Origin: CALKZN01 sp050633785
Lineage (GTDB): Bacteria > Pseudomonadota > Gammaproteobacteria > Arenicellales > Arenicellaceae
Direction of reading: 5' to 3'
Assembly: GCA_050633785.1 (NCBI GenBank)
Contig: JBOEHE010000047.1
Coordinates: 1-64,000 of the forward strand
Length of the DNA stretch: 64,000 nt
Shown: positions 35,027-44,706 of the stretch, in pieces
Position numbering within the stretch: the first letter of the stretch is position 1
How the letters are laid out: each line of letters opens with the position of its first letter
Notes under the pieces: model-generated
Databases searched by the model: none
What the model saw: the letters and a program-made list of their open reading frames with translations, nothing else
What the model was told of the DNA's origin: nothing
Program-made: the position numbers and the translations under genes

Positions 35027-36274
35027 CTACAGCCGTCGCCGCTGAGCCAGGGATTGGATATTAACCATACCCATGCTTTCTTCTGGCTGATAGTCAACTG
35101 ACCATTCTTCACTAATTTGAAAAATTCGTTGTTCCAGCCCCCAAATCCAAGTTCCGGTTTCCTGATCTGATATTCCTAATGAGATGGAATAACGCCCTGG
35201 TGCCAATAACTTCTCATCCAAACTGAAGTCTACCTCATAATCACCCGTTTCTAAGGTATTCGGCGTATGCGTATCATGTTGGCTTAATACAATCACCCCG
35301 TCTTTAACGAATGAAATAGTTACACGTGCTTTTTCTAACTGTCTATTACATTTAAAACCCAATACAACCCGAATTTTATCGCTGGGAGAAATTGTTATTT
35401 CATGAGTATTTTCTCCATTAATTAAAATCGATTTAATTGCAATAGTTCCTTCTAAAGACCCAGTAAAACCCGGTAGCTCGCCATTATCTGCATCCAGCCG
35501 ACTGGAAGTATATTCCGCAATAGCTTGTTGAGTATCAGCAAACAGCTTCACTTTACCCTTCTCTAGAAATAATGTTTTATCACAGAGCTTACTCACCATG
35601 CTTAGGTTATGGCTGACAAATAAAACGGTTCTACCTTGACCAGACACTTCTCCAAGTTTGCCCAGGCATTTATTTTGGAATTTTTGATCACCCACAGCGA
35701 GAACTTCATCAACCAAGAGTACATCGGCGTCTAAGTTAGCGGCCACTGCGAATGCCAGGCGTACATACATACCACTGGAATAACGTTTCACAGGGGTATC
35801 CAGAAACTGTTCGATTTCAGCAAATTGAACAATTTCATCAAATTTCTTACGAATCTCAGCACGCTTCATTCCTAGGATAGAACCATTGAGGTAAATATTT
35901 TCACGCCCTGTCAGCTCAGGATGAAAACCAGTGCCAATTTCCAGGAGGCTGGCTACTCTGCCTCGTATTGTCACACTGCCTACCGTTGGCGCGGTGATGC
36001 GTGTAACCACCTTCAACAGCGTGCTTTTGCCTGCTCCATTATGCCCAATAACCCCAACAATCTGGCCCGGCTCAACGGCAAAATTCAGATCCTGCAACGC
36101 CCAGAATTTATTGTCCTGCCCTTGTCCCTTCAGCGTTTTATATTTTTGAAATGGACTTTTCAACCAGCCAGTCAGCATATCTCTGAAGCTGTCGTAATTA
36201 GGCTCTGCTCCGCCGATAGTATATTGCTTGCCCAAGCCTTGAGCCACAATAGCGAATTTTTCATCGATGCTCAT
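35027..36274 (-). CDS. wzt: Polysaccharide ABC exporter ATPase Wzt with C-terminal glycan-binding domain
   Basis: 415 residues. The ATPase domain (about 10-250) has Walker A GHNGAGKST, signature YSSGMYVRLAFA, Walker B VLLVDEVLAVGD and the switch His in VLFVSHN. Residues about 265-400 form a beta-sandwich Wzt_C domain (ITISPSDKIRVVLGF, APGRYSISLGI). In O-antigen systems this domain recognises the finished, end-capped glycan before export. The gene starts one base after the stop of wzm, its membrane partner. Confidence 0.93.
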   Translation of the reverse strand: MSIDEKFAIVAQGLGKQYTIGGAEPNYDSFRDMLTGWLKSPFQKYKTLKGQGQDNKFWALQDLNFAVEPGQIVGVIGHNGAGKSTLLKVVTRITAPTVGSVTIRGRVASLLEIGTGFHPELTGRENIYLNGSILGMKRAEIRKKFDEIVQFAEIEQFLDTPVKRYSSGMYVRLAFAVAANLDADVLLVDEVLAVGDQKFQNKCLGKLGEVSGQGRTVLFVSHNLSMVSKLCDKTLFLEKGKVKLFADTQQAIAEYTSSRLDADNGELPGFTGSLEGTIAIKSILINGENTHEITISPSDKIRVVLGFKCNRQLEKARVTISFVKDGVIVLSQHDTHTPNTLETGDYEVDFSLDEKLLAPGRYSISLGISDQETGTWIWGLEQRIFQISEEWSVDYQPEESMGMVNIQSLAQRRRL

Positions 36275-36275
36275 A

Positions 36276-37127
36276 TCAAATCACATCCGCAAACCGTGTT
36301 TCGACTTTAACGAAATAGCGTAAACCTACTACCAGCAACACGATGCTAAACAATCCAGAGCTGCCAATTGCCAACCAATCAATTGGTTGATCTAAAAAAG
36401 CTGCACGAAAACCACTTATCCACCCCACTAAAGGATTGCAGTACATCAACCACCGCCACCCTTCGGGTAAAAAGGAAATGGGATACACCACTGGCGTTAC
36501 GTACATCCAGATTTGCACCATGAAAGGGATAACAAAACGAAAGTCACGGTAAGTGACTGTTATCGCTGCCAACCAAACTCCAATACCAACAGCTGTGGTC
36601 AACAAGCCAAACAATAACACAGGAAGCAATAGAAGCTTCAAACTGATTGCTATGCCATAAAACATCATCATAAGCATGAGTATGCCACTGGCAATCAAAA
36701 AATCGATGCTTGCAACCCCTAAAGAACTCAATGGGACAATGATACGTGGAAAATAGACTTTAGTGATCAAACTGGACGCACCAACCAGAGAATTACCCGC
36801 GCTGCTGATAGCCGAGGAAAATAAGTTCCATGCAAGTAAACCTGAAAATACAAATATCGGATATGGCATTCCATCTGAGGGAATTTTCGCCAGGCGACCA
36901 AAGATAAGAGTAAAAATAAGCATGGTTGTCACTGGCTGTATAACCGCCCAGGCCACACCCAATACAGTTTGTTTATAACGGACTTTGATATCACGCATAA
37001 TCAACGTCAGCCACAAATCCCGATAAGCCCATAGCTCAGAAATGTTTAGAATATGCAGGCCCTGACGAGGTTTGATCACCGTTACCTGATCATGGGCAAA
37101 CCAATCTTGTTGTTTCGAAGAGCTCAC
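36276..37127 (-). CDS. wzm: Polysaccharide ABC exporter permease Wzm
   Basis: 283 residues with about six membrane helices of the ABC-2 type, including RDIKVRYKQTVLGVAWAVIQP, the amphipathic coupling region typical of Wzm/TagG. It moves undecaprenyl-linked glycan across the inner membrane with Wzt. It is preceded by the NDP-sugar epimerase (10 bases) and followed directly by wzt. It represents the ABC-dependent pathway in a locus that also has a Wzc-type co-polymerase. Confidence 0.92.
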   Translation of the reverse strand: MSSSKQQDWFAHDQVTVIKPRQGLHILNISELWAYRDLWLTLIMRDIKVRYKQTVLGVAWAVIQPVTTMLIFTLIFGRLAKIPSDGMPYPIFVFSGLLAWNLFSSAISSAGNSLVGASSLITKVYFPRIIVPLSSLGVASIDFLIASGILMLMMMFYGIAISLKLLLLPVLLFGLLTTAVGIGVWLAAITVTYRDFRFVIPFMVQIWMYVTPVVYPISFLPEGWRWLMYCNPLVGWISGFRAAFLDQPIDWLAIGSSGLFSIVLLVVGLRYFVKVETRFADVI

Positions 37128-37137
37128 GGTTTCAGGC

Positions 37138-38193
37138 CTATAATTTCAGCTGTTTAAATAAATCTGCATTCGGTTTAACCCAGTCGATTAACTGCGTTAA
37201 TCCCGCAGAAACCGATAACTGTGGCTGCCAATTTAATAGATTCTTTGCTTTTTGCAAATTGCAGACAAACACCGGTTGATCACCTGGTCGCCAATCATCC
37301 CATATCAACGGTATACGAATATCCAATTGCTGCTCTAATTGTGCAATTAATTCAAGTAATGACAAAGTATTATCCGCCCCCCCACCTATATTGATGGCCT
37401 GGCCCGCTGCCTGCGTTTGATTATCAATTGCCGCCGCATAGGCATTGACCAGATCATGGACATGCAACACATCACGAATCTGTTTACCATCACCATAAAT
37501 AGTAATATTTTTTTCCAACAGAGCCGCGATGGTAAACCAGGCTACCCAACCCTGATCTTCAATGCCAAATTGCCTTGGACCATAAATACAGGACTGGCGT
37601 AAAGTGACCGTTCGCAACCCGTAGACTCGGGCATAGTCTATAGTGTATTGATCGGCAACTCCTTTTGAGCAGCCATAAGGAGAGTGGAAATCTAACCCTC
37701 TGGTTTCAGCCACACCCGCTACCAGATCGTCATATTCATAACGACCATTGCGTTCGACGACGTTCAGGTCATCCATTTTTCCATAAACTTTATTCGTCGA
37801 CGCGTTGATGAAAAAGCTATCCGGGCTATGCAATCGAATGGCTTCAAGCACATTGAAAGATCCCAGTGCATTGATATCAAAATCCTCTCTCGGATCGTTG
37901 ACTGATGTGGTTACAGCGACTTGCGCAGCAAGATGCAGCACAACATCAGGCTGTTGTTGCTGCATGAGACTAGCGATCGCCTGCCCATCACGGATATCCA
38001 ATTGTTCGAAAATAACTGGATAGGGATATTTTTGTGTCTCACCTTCGGCTATCAACCACTGCAAATTCAAGTCAGTACCACCGCGGGATAAGTTGTCAAC
38101 AATCACAACTTGCCAACCTTGATTAGAAAAATATTGAGCGGAATTAACACCAATAAAACCTGCTCCACCTGTAATGACTATTTTTTTGCTCAC
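37138..38193 (-). CDS. NAD-dependent NDP-sugar epimerase, CDP-paratose 2-epimerase-like
   Basis: 351 residues, extended SDR fold. NAD motif ITGGAGFIG at the N terminus, active site NASTNKVYG and YGCSKG (YxxxK), and TLRQSCIYGPRQFG-x-EDQGW, a stretch characteristic of CDP-paratose/tyvelose 2-epimerases. No genes for CDP-glucose synthesis are present, so the true nucleotide sugar may differ. It is part of the operon between a GT4 and wzm. Confidence 0.83.
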   Translation of the reverse strand: MSKKIVITGGAGFIGVNSAQYFSNQGWQVVIVDNLSRGGTDLNLQWLIAEGETQKYPYPVIFEQLDIRDGQAIASLMQQQQPDVVLHLAAQVAVTTSVNDPREDFDINALGSFNVLEAIRLHSPDSFFINASTNKVYGKMDDLNVVERNGRYEYDDLVAGVAETRGLDFHSPYGCSKGVADQYTIDYARVYGLRTVTLRQSCIYGPRQFGIEDQGWVAWFTIAALLEKNITIYGDGKQIRDVLHVHDLVNAYAAAIDNQTQAAGQAINIGGGADNTLSLLELIAQLEQQLDIRIPLIWDDWRPGDQPVFVCNLQKAKNLLNWQPQLSVSAGLTQLIDWVKPNADLFKQLKL

Positions 38194-38256
38194 TCTAAAA
38201 TGCTCTCTTGTTATTTATTTTTAGCAACACGACAATTACATCACCTGTCAGAATAA

Positions 38257-39495
38257 CTAAGGGTAAACTTGTGTAAAATATTGCCAGAATCTACGCTCTG
38301 CTACAGCGGCTGAGAATTGTTCGACAGCGGTTTTACGCGCTTGCGTAGAATACTCACTCAATACTGCTGTGTCGTCAATAATTTGTAAAACGGCCTCTTT
38401 TAAGGCACCTGCATTATCAGCAACCAGCAAACCATTTTCACCATGTTTGACATAATCTTGTGGCCCACCGCAATGCGTACTGATAACAGGGACACCACAG
38501 CTCATAGCCTCAAGAGCAGCTATGCACAAACCCTCCTGATGTGATGGAATGATAAAAACGGACAGAGACTGCAATTGCTCAACCAGATAAGTATCATCCG
38601 ACACATAGGAAACAATCGAAACATGGTCTTTTATAGCCAGTTGTTGCAATTTTTGTTGAGTTTGCTCCGATGGCGTATCACCTATCAATACCAGTTCAAG
38701 TTCGCTATTGTCTTGTCGGCACAGTGCAAATGCATCCAATAACAAGCCGATATTTTTTCGTGGATCTTCAAAACGCCCAACAAATCCCAGTCGTATCTTG
38801 GTAGCACCAGTAGCAGAGCTTGCTAGATCAGCTTTAGCACTTACAGGAGAAAACTTCTCAGTATCAACAGGAGGAAACATCACCTTGTTAACTACAGGTC
38901 CGACAATTTGATTAATTGAGCGACGGGTATAATCACTCAGGGCAATAGTATTACCAGTCTGGTGGATACGTTTTTCTAAGTAACGACACATCGGTTGCAC
39001 AATGACAGCATCTAAGCACCGACGATACCACGGGAATTGGCTAACGCGATGTTCTCTATCCTCCAGCCAAGGCGTAGCAACCCACGCCAAGAATGGCAAC
39101 TTCATCTGTAAGAATGGCAAGGCTGCTAAATTAGAACCCGAAACACATAAGTGAAAATCGCACTGTTCTATTTCTGCTTTCCAACGCGATGATTGCCAGT
39201 AATTGGTAAATTCCAGCTCTGGAGCCCAACAACCAATACCTGTCGCAGTTATTCCTTCATATTCGGTTACATTCACTGTTGGCATTCGTCTTTTTTTAGC
39301 CCTGAAAGGTAACAATACGCAACGATACAAGGGTATAGATAACCAAGGAGAAACACTGTACGGCTCATAGTAAGCCAGACGAACTTTATAACCTCGCTTT
39401 AACAAGCAGGCAATGATAAAGCGAACCATCCGCGGCACCCCTCCACCGGTTGGTTGGATTGAGGTTATCAATGCAGTTTTGTCTAATTCAGGCAT
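38257..39495 (-). CDS. Glycosyltransferase family 4
   Basis: 412 residues with the GT-B fold: N-terminal ALITSIQPTGGGVPRMVRF, the donor domain from about 225 with RLGFVGRFEDPRKNIGLLL and SHQEGLCIAALEAMSCGVPVI (EX7E). A short positive, hydrophobic segment near 50-65 may bind the membrane. It follows asnB after 13 bases. Confidence 0.88.
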   Translation of the reverse strand: MPELDKTALITSIQPTGGGVPRMVRFIIACLLKRGYKVRLAYYEPYSVSPWLSIPLYRCVLLPFRAKKRRMPTVNVTEYEGITATGIGCWAPELEFTNYWQSSRWKAEIEQCDFHLCVSGSNLAALPFLQMKLPFLAWVATPWLEDREHRVSQFPWYRRCLDAVIVQPMCRYLEKRIHQTGNTIALSDYTRRSINQIVGPVVNKVMFPPVDTEKFSPVSAKADLASSATGATKIRLGFVGRFEDPRKNIGLLLDAFALCRQDNSELELVLIGDTPSEQTQQKLQQLAIKDHVSIVSYVSDDTYLVEQLQSLSVFIIPSHQEGLCIAALEAMSCGVPVISTHCGGPQDYVKHGENGLLVADNAGALKEAVLQIIDDTAVLSEYSTQARKTAVEQFSAAVAERRFWQYFTQVYP

Positions 39496-39508
39496 AAACT
39501 ATAGTGTG

Positions 39509-41368
39509 TTAGTTATAATTGTCAAAACGCTCGACGACATGCCGTGCATGATACTGCGACCAATGCAGACCTTCAGGAAATTGTTCACGCTGGTTTAACC
39601 AGGCACGCATCGGTAAAGTGAACCCAGTTTTAGGTCTTGAAGATAATAACTCAAAATCGGCTTCAGGCAATAACTGGGCTAAGGCTCCCTTATTTTTCTG
39701 ATACAAAACTGAGTCAGGAACCACTGCCAAGGCTTCAGATAATTGACTATCCACTAAAGGAGTTCTAATTTCCACCGAATGTGCCATACCAGCCCAGTCT
39801 GCATCTCTAAGCAATTGATTACGCAAATAACATTGCGATTCCAACAAACTCACATTACGGCGAACATCAGCCCCAGCAATCGTTAGCTTGGTCAAATCCA
39901 ATACCCGTTCCAAGCTCATCAGTGCTTGCTGCAAGTCCGGAGCCAGTTCTTCAGATAAAAACACACCTCTTTGCAGGCGGTAGGCACTGACTACTGAATT
40001 GGCATAATCCGGTAATGCAGCCCACTTTGAAAGACGACAATTCCCACTCATTTTCAACACTCTTCTGTATAAAGATCGAGAAAATGGCAATTTAAAAAAC
40101 GATGATAATAATGGTCTTAGAGACAGCAGTTTGGGAATTCTTTTAAAGGAAGGGTAACCGCCGAACAATTCGTCTCCCCCTACACCGCTAATAACTACTT
40201 TTAAACCAAGGTGTTTTGCTGCTTTAGCAACAAACCACGTATTTAATGCATCTATCGTTGGTTGCTCCATGGCAGCAAAAAACATGGGGAGCTCTTCAAT
40301 AAACTCTTCCTTATTTAAAGTATATATATGATGCTCCATACCATATCGGCGAGCTATTTCAGCAGCCAATATAGACTCGTCCTGTGCAGTATCTTTGTAT
40401 TCAGCAAAACGCAGAGTAATGGCCGTTATTGGGCGTTCACTGTATTGCCCCATCAAACTAGCCAATACACCAGAATCTATCCCTGCTGACAAAAATATAC
40501 CTACTGGAACATCAGCAATCATATGCGCTCGGACCGATTCCGTTATTGCTTTACATATGAGGTCTGGGGCATCAACATTGCTGACCATCGTATCTTGAGC
40601 AGTTTCAACAACCGAAGGTAGGTGCCAATAGTGTTTAGAGGGTAATAATGCAATATCACTCTGGCTTTGAGGTAAACACTGCCTACTGCTATCACTGGAC
40701 TCCTGTTCCTGTGATAATAAAAGATAAGTTCCTGCAAGCAATTGTTTGGCCTGCTGATACCATGTAAAAGGTTCGGGCACGCTCCCCGTTTGAAAAAATC
40801 CAGCGGTCGCAGCTGAGTCGGTTTTCTGCTCATCAATCAGGTCGGCTTTGATCAGTGCCTGCAAGGAAGAAGCAAAATAGCACTGTTTAGTACCTCCCTG
40901 ATTATGCTCAACAATGTATAAAGGCTTGATGCCGTGTGGATCTCGTGCCAGCAGCAAGGACTTATTGACGGTGTCACAGATGGCAAAAGCGTACATGCCC
41001 CGTAAACGGGTCAACATGTCAGCTTGATAAAGTTGATACAGGGCCAGTAATACCTCAGTGTCCGATTGAGTTGTAAATTGATAACCTTGTTGTTCACACT
41101 GCTGACGCAATTCGATGTAATTATAAATCTCTCCATTATAAGTGATCACATAACGACCAGAGCTATCGGACATGGGCTGCGCAGCTGAACTGGACAAATC
41201 GATGATTGCCAAACGTCGATGAGCCAAAGCGATAGACTGGTCATCGTGTTGCCAGAACCCATCACCATCTGGCCCTCTAACAGTCATCGCTGCAGAAGCA
41301 AGGCGCACAGCTTCAGTGTTAACAGCCACACTTTCATCATAAGAGAAACTACCAGCAATCCCACACAT
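39509..41368 (-). CDS. asnB: Asparagine synthase-like amidotransferase (AsnB family)
   Basis: 619 residues. The glutaminase domain begins MCGIAG, with Cys2 as the nucleophile, and shows HRRLAIIDLS and YNGEIYNY. The synthetase domain has the PP-loop in LSAGIDSGVLAS near residue 298. AsnB-like enzymes in polysaccharide loci often form amides on sugar uronic acids rather than free asparagine (as proposed for WbpS-type proteins), which fits the UDP-glucuronate-using neighbour. Housekeeping asparagine synthesis cannot be excluded. Confidence 0.88.
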   Translation of the reverse strand: MCGIAGSFSYDESVAVNTEAVRLASAAMTVRGPDGDGFWQHDDQSIALAHRRLAIIDLSSSAAQPMSDSSGRYVITYNGEIYNYIELRQQCEQQGYQFTTQSDTEVLLALYQLYQADMLTRLRGMYAFAICDTVNKSLLLARDPHGIKPLYIVEHNQGGTKQCYFASSLQALIKADLIDEQKTDSAATAGFFQTGSVPEPFTWYQQAKQLLAGTYLLLSQEQESSDSSRQCLPQSQSDIALLPSKHYWHLPSVVETAQDTMVSNVDAPDLICKAITESVRAHMIADVPVGIFLSAGIDSGVLASLMGQYSERPITAITLRFAEYKDTAQDESILAAEIARRYGMEHHIYTLNKEEFIEELPMFFAAMEQPTIDALNTWFVAKAAKHLGLKVVISGVGGDELFGGYPSFKRIPKLLSLRPLLSSFFKLPFSRSLYRRVLKMSGNCRLSKWAALPDYANSVVSAYRLQRGVFLSEELAPDLQQALMSLERVLDLTKLTIAGADVRRNVSLLESQCYLRNQLLRDADWAGMAHSVEIRTPLVDSQLSEALAVVPDSVLYQKNKGALAQLLPEADFELLSSRPKTGFTLPMRAWLNQREQFPEGLHWSQYHARHVVERFDNYN

Positions 41369-41439
41369 AGTGCTACATCAAATAATGGTTTTGTAATTGA
41401 CGATCAACGAAAACATACAGGCCTAACAGAAGCTTTCGC

Positions 41440-42414
41440 TTAAGCATTTGTCAGCAATTGGTCAAAATAATGAATCGTTTTTTCAAGCCCTTGACGCAAT
41501 TCAACAGTAGGTTTCCAGTTTAATACCTTTTCAGCCTCAGAAATATCAGGTTTGCGCTGCTTGGGGTCATCACTGGGCAAGGGCTTTCGGATGATTTCAG
41601 AACGGGAATTAGTAAGTTCTTTGGCCAACTCAGCAAGCTCAATGATAGTAAATTCATTCGGATTGCCGGCATTTATTGGCCCAGTGACATCATCAGAGGT
41701 GTTCATCAGCTTAACCATGGCACTAATCAGGTCATCAACATAACAGAATGATCGCGTCTGTTGTCCATCACCATATACGGTGATCGGTTGATGCTGTAGT
41801 GCCTGAACAATAAAATTGGATACCACGCGGCCATCATTCGGGTGCATACGAGGCCCATAGGTATTAAAGATACGCAAAACCTTAATCAACATCTGATGTT
41901 GGCGATGGTAATCAAAAAACAAGGTTTCAGCACAACGTTTTCCTTCATCATAACAAGAGCGAATGCCAATTGGATTTACATTACCCCAGTATTCTTCTGT
42001 TTGTGGATGAATGCTTGGATCCCCATAAACTTCACTGGTTGACGCTTGAAGTATTTTGGCACCCGTACGTTTTGCGAGCCCCAGCATATTGATAGCTCCA
42101 TGAACATTGGTTTTGGTGGTTTGTACAGGGTCATGTTGATAATGAACAGGAGACGCTGGGCATGCTAAGTTATAAATTTCGCCGACTTCAACATACAACG
42201 GAAAGGTGACATCATGCCGCATCAGTTCAAAATTCGGATTAGACAACAAATGAGCAATATTTTTCTTTGTACCAGTAAAATAATTATCGGCACAAATGAC
42301 ATCCGCGCCACTCGCTAAGAGCTGTTCACATAAGTGAGATCCTAAAAAACCAGCACCACCTGTCACTAAAATTTTCTTGGTACGCTTAAGGGAATATTGA
42401 GAATTATTGTTCAT
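41440..42414 (-). CDS. uxs: UDP-glucuronate decarboxylase (UDP-xylose synthase)
   Basis: 324 residues, extended SDR. NAD motif VTGGAGFLGSHL near 17-28, the UXS-typical HDVTFPLYVEV and NLACPASPVHYQ, active site STSEVYGDP and SCYDEGKR (YxxxK). It converts UDP-glucuronate to UDP-xylose with CO2 release, so xylose is a probable component of the glycan. UDP-glucose dehydrogenase is not in the window. It precedes asnB by 71 bases. Confidence 0.92.
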   Translation of the reverse strand: MNNNSQYSLKRTKKILVTGGAGFLGSHLCEQLLASGADVICADNYFTGTKKNIAHLLSNPNFELMRHDVTFPLYVEVGEIYNLACPASPVHYQHDPVQTTKTNVHGAINMLGLAKRTGAKILQASTSEVYGDPSIHPQTEEYWGNVNPIGIRSCYDEGKRCAETLFFDYHRQHQMLIKVLRIFNTYGPRMHPNDGRVVSNFIVQALQHQPITVYGDGQQTRSFCYVDDLISAMVKLMNTSDDVTGPINAGNPNEFTIIELAELAKELTNSRSEIIRKPLPSDDPKQRKPDISEAEKVLNWKPTVELRQGLEKTIHYFDQLLTNA

Positions 42415-42502
42415 TATTTATTTATCTTATTATTTTATTTAAAACCGAGGTCGAAAACAGCCTGGTTATAGAACTTCGGTTTAGCCCGAACCGCCAATGC
42501 AC

Positions 42503-43906
42503 CTATGCAGAACTATCTGGTAGACGTTTATAAACAGAAATTGCTGAAAAACCTATAGCCACTATACAATAAAAATAGATATTTAACGCTGGCAGCAATA
42601 AATTAAAGTCAACCATGGCTTGCAATAATGCCATACATATTCCCAGCAAGCATCCCAACACCACTGAACGTACATAGCGGCTATTATTTCGTATGAACCC
42701 TGATACCATCTGCTTAATGATCAGAACAAACACTGCTATCCATAGAATAAAGCCAACGATACCTTGCTCGACCAACGTTTGCACATAAACGCTGTGTGCC
42801 TGGTCATAAACAACCTGTCTTAGATCACCGTAAGAGCGGTGCCATTGAAATATTTCGGCATAAGTGCCAGCTCCGCTGCCAAACAACCAGTGTTGTTGAA
42901 AGATATCTATACTGAGTCGCCATTGTTCAGATCGTTCACCAATGCTCAATGCACCGCTATGCAAGCGTTCCATTAACCCTGAGCTGTTACCTATAAAAAC
43001 AACGCAAATCATCAGCAAAAGAATCAACAAATACCATTTCCAGGCGCTGCGTAGCTGAGCATCAACCAAGATAGCAAATGCCATTACTCCTCCAAGCGAA
43101 CCAATCATGCCTAAAGCTGCTGCTCTTGATGTGCTGAAATTCAGGCACATCATCAACAACACCAATAAAACACACCAAACAAGCTTGCGGGACAAAAGTG
43201 TATCCAGAAAAGCTAACACATACTGTCTGAACCCATACAGCGGTGGTTTGGTATACCAGAAGTAGACTCCACTGATCATCAACATGGCAATCCCATAATT
43301 GACCATTGCCGCATAGTGATTTCGATTAACAAACAGCCCCCTAGAGACGTCAAAGTGACCATCGACTGTCTCTAATGGAACTAAATGTAAACCAGAGTAT
43401 TTAGCCAGGATTCCAACAAAAGCATGCAATACTGCAGAACCCAGCAAACAGTAAACTATCCATTTGATTCGGCGGCGTGTATTAATCAAACATAAAGCCA
43501 GCGTAAACATACTGATCGTAAACAATGACTTCGCCAACCATGGTAAGGCAGCGCCTGGATATATACTTTGGTTTTCGGGCACATGAAGCCATGCAGGCTT
43601 GGGCAGGTCGGCACTGATAACACCTGGCCATAGTTCACTTGTGGCGATGCTTTGCCAAGCCACATAAATCAGCTGAACTATCATCAGCAGCAATATATAT
43701 CTCGCCTGATATAGACCTTGATAATAGAAATCTCTCTGGAAGCCAAAAAACTGGAGCAACAAATACCCTGCCAGCAACAAGCTGGAGATAGTTGCAAATA
43801 GTGACCAGTAAAAACCGTCAAAGGCACCAAAAGGCAGAGGTATTGCGATCAACAACAGTAAAAACAGCCACCAAACCATCTGTTCTAAAACACCTTTAAT
43901 ATTCAT
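42503..43906 (-). CDS. O-antigen ligase/polymerase family protein (Wzy_C)
   Basis: 467 residues, about 12 membrane helices. The large periplasmic loop carries the ligase-type NRNHYAAMVNYG and LFGSGAGTYAEIFQWHRSY, then DQAHSVYVQTLVEQGIVG, a very typical O-ligase/Wzy_C pattern whose His/Arg residues handle the undecaprenyl-linked glycan. It may be WaaL-like or a Wzy-type polymerase. The start meets the stop of the 43906 gene by one base. Confidence 0.83.
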   Translation of the reverse strand: MNIKGVLEQMVWWLFLLLLIAIPLPFGAFDGFYWSLFATISSLLLAGYLLLQFFGFQRDFYYQGLYQARYILLLMIVQLIYVAWQSIATSELWPGVISADLPKPAWLHVPENQSIYPGAALPWLAKSLFTISMFTLALCLINTRRRIKWIVYCLLGSAVLHAFVGILAKYSGLHLVPLETVDGHFDVSRGLFVNRNHYAAMVNYGIAMLMISGVYFWYTKPPLYGFRQYVLAFLDTLLSRKLVWCVLLVLLMMCLNFSTSRAAALGMIGSLGGVMAFAILVDAQLRSAWKWYLLILLLMICVVFIGNSSGLMERLHSGALSIGERSEQWRLSIDIFQQHWLFGSGAGTYAEIFQWHRSYGDLRQVVYDQAHSVYVQTLVEQGIVGFILWIAVFVLIIKQMVSGFIRNNSRYVRSVVLGCLLGICMALLQAMVDFNLLLPALNIYFYCIVAIGFSAISVYKRLPDSSA

Positions 43907-44559
43907 TATTCCCCCTTTGGTTTTCTGGCTTGGGAAAGTATCGCTTCATAATCGCCGATAGTTCTTAAAGAGTTCAGGAAATGCCTGTTGTAAGTCGTGT
44001 CGGCTTGCACATTATCCAGAGTAATACGACATTGATCCTGTATAGAATCGGATAATTTATGCCAGTATAGAACACAATAGAAACCACCAAAACGCATTGC
44101 CTCAAGGTTCCATTTACCAAGAGATAACACATTTGCTAAAGACCATTGCTGTTGCTCCAATTCCACCGACAAAGCCTGTTGCAGATCCAGATTTAAAATC
44201 CATGCTTGCAGATTATATGGATTCTGGTTAATTGCATTATAGTTATGGTATAGAGCATCACTGTAAGAACCCCGTATTCGTGTACGCCATACACTTTTGC
44301 TTGCCTGCAATCGATAAAGCCTTGCCAGAAGTCGATATTTACGAGCAGAGCTGACTGCCGTAGCAGGAGCCTGTTTTAATTGTAGGATAGTGCTATCAAT
44401 TGCCGACAAACCAATATCTGCAGAATTTTTACTCAACAGCTGTTCAGCCTTATAGAGTTGATATTCGCTGTTACATATTCGATAAAAGTAATGGGCCGCA
44501 AGCAAGCAAAGCATAATAGCAAAGAGAATTATTACCCTGCGACCTATCGAATATGCCAT
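43906..44559 (-). CDS. VpsP-like membrane-anchored protein of polysaccharide loci
   Basis: 217 residues. One N-terminal membrane helix (about 9-28) is followed by a helical, TPR-like periplasmic domain (YRLLARLYRLQAS, HNYNAINQNPYNLQAW). Similar small proteins accompany the ligase in Vibrio vps-type clusters, where they are named VpsP, though the role is unknown. The position next to a Wzy_C protein suggests help in polymerisation or ligation. The family assignment is tentative. Confidence 0.55.
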   Translation of the reverse strand: MAYSIGRRVIILFAIMLCLLAAHYFYRICNSEYQLYKAEQLLSKNSADIGLSAIDSTILQLKQAPATAVSSARKYRLLARLYRLQASKSVWRTRIRGSYSDALYHNYNAINQNPYNLQAWILNLDLQQALSVELEQQQWSLANVLSLGKWNLEAMRFGGFYCVLYWHKLSDSIQDQCRITLDNVQADTTYNRHFLNSLRTIGDYEAILSQARKPKGE

Positions 44560-44706
44560 ATATGCATTCGTCCTTATGAAAAGTTTTATTTAGTAAAATT
44601 CTATAAACAACAAACGTAAAAACAGACAGCAAAAGGCCATAAAATCAACTCAAGCCAATTATCACCATCATTTTTAGTTTGCCTATCTATCAAACGCTAT
44701 ATACCT

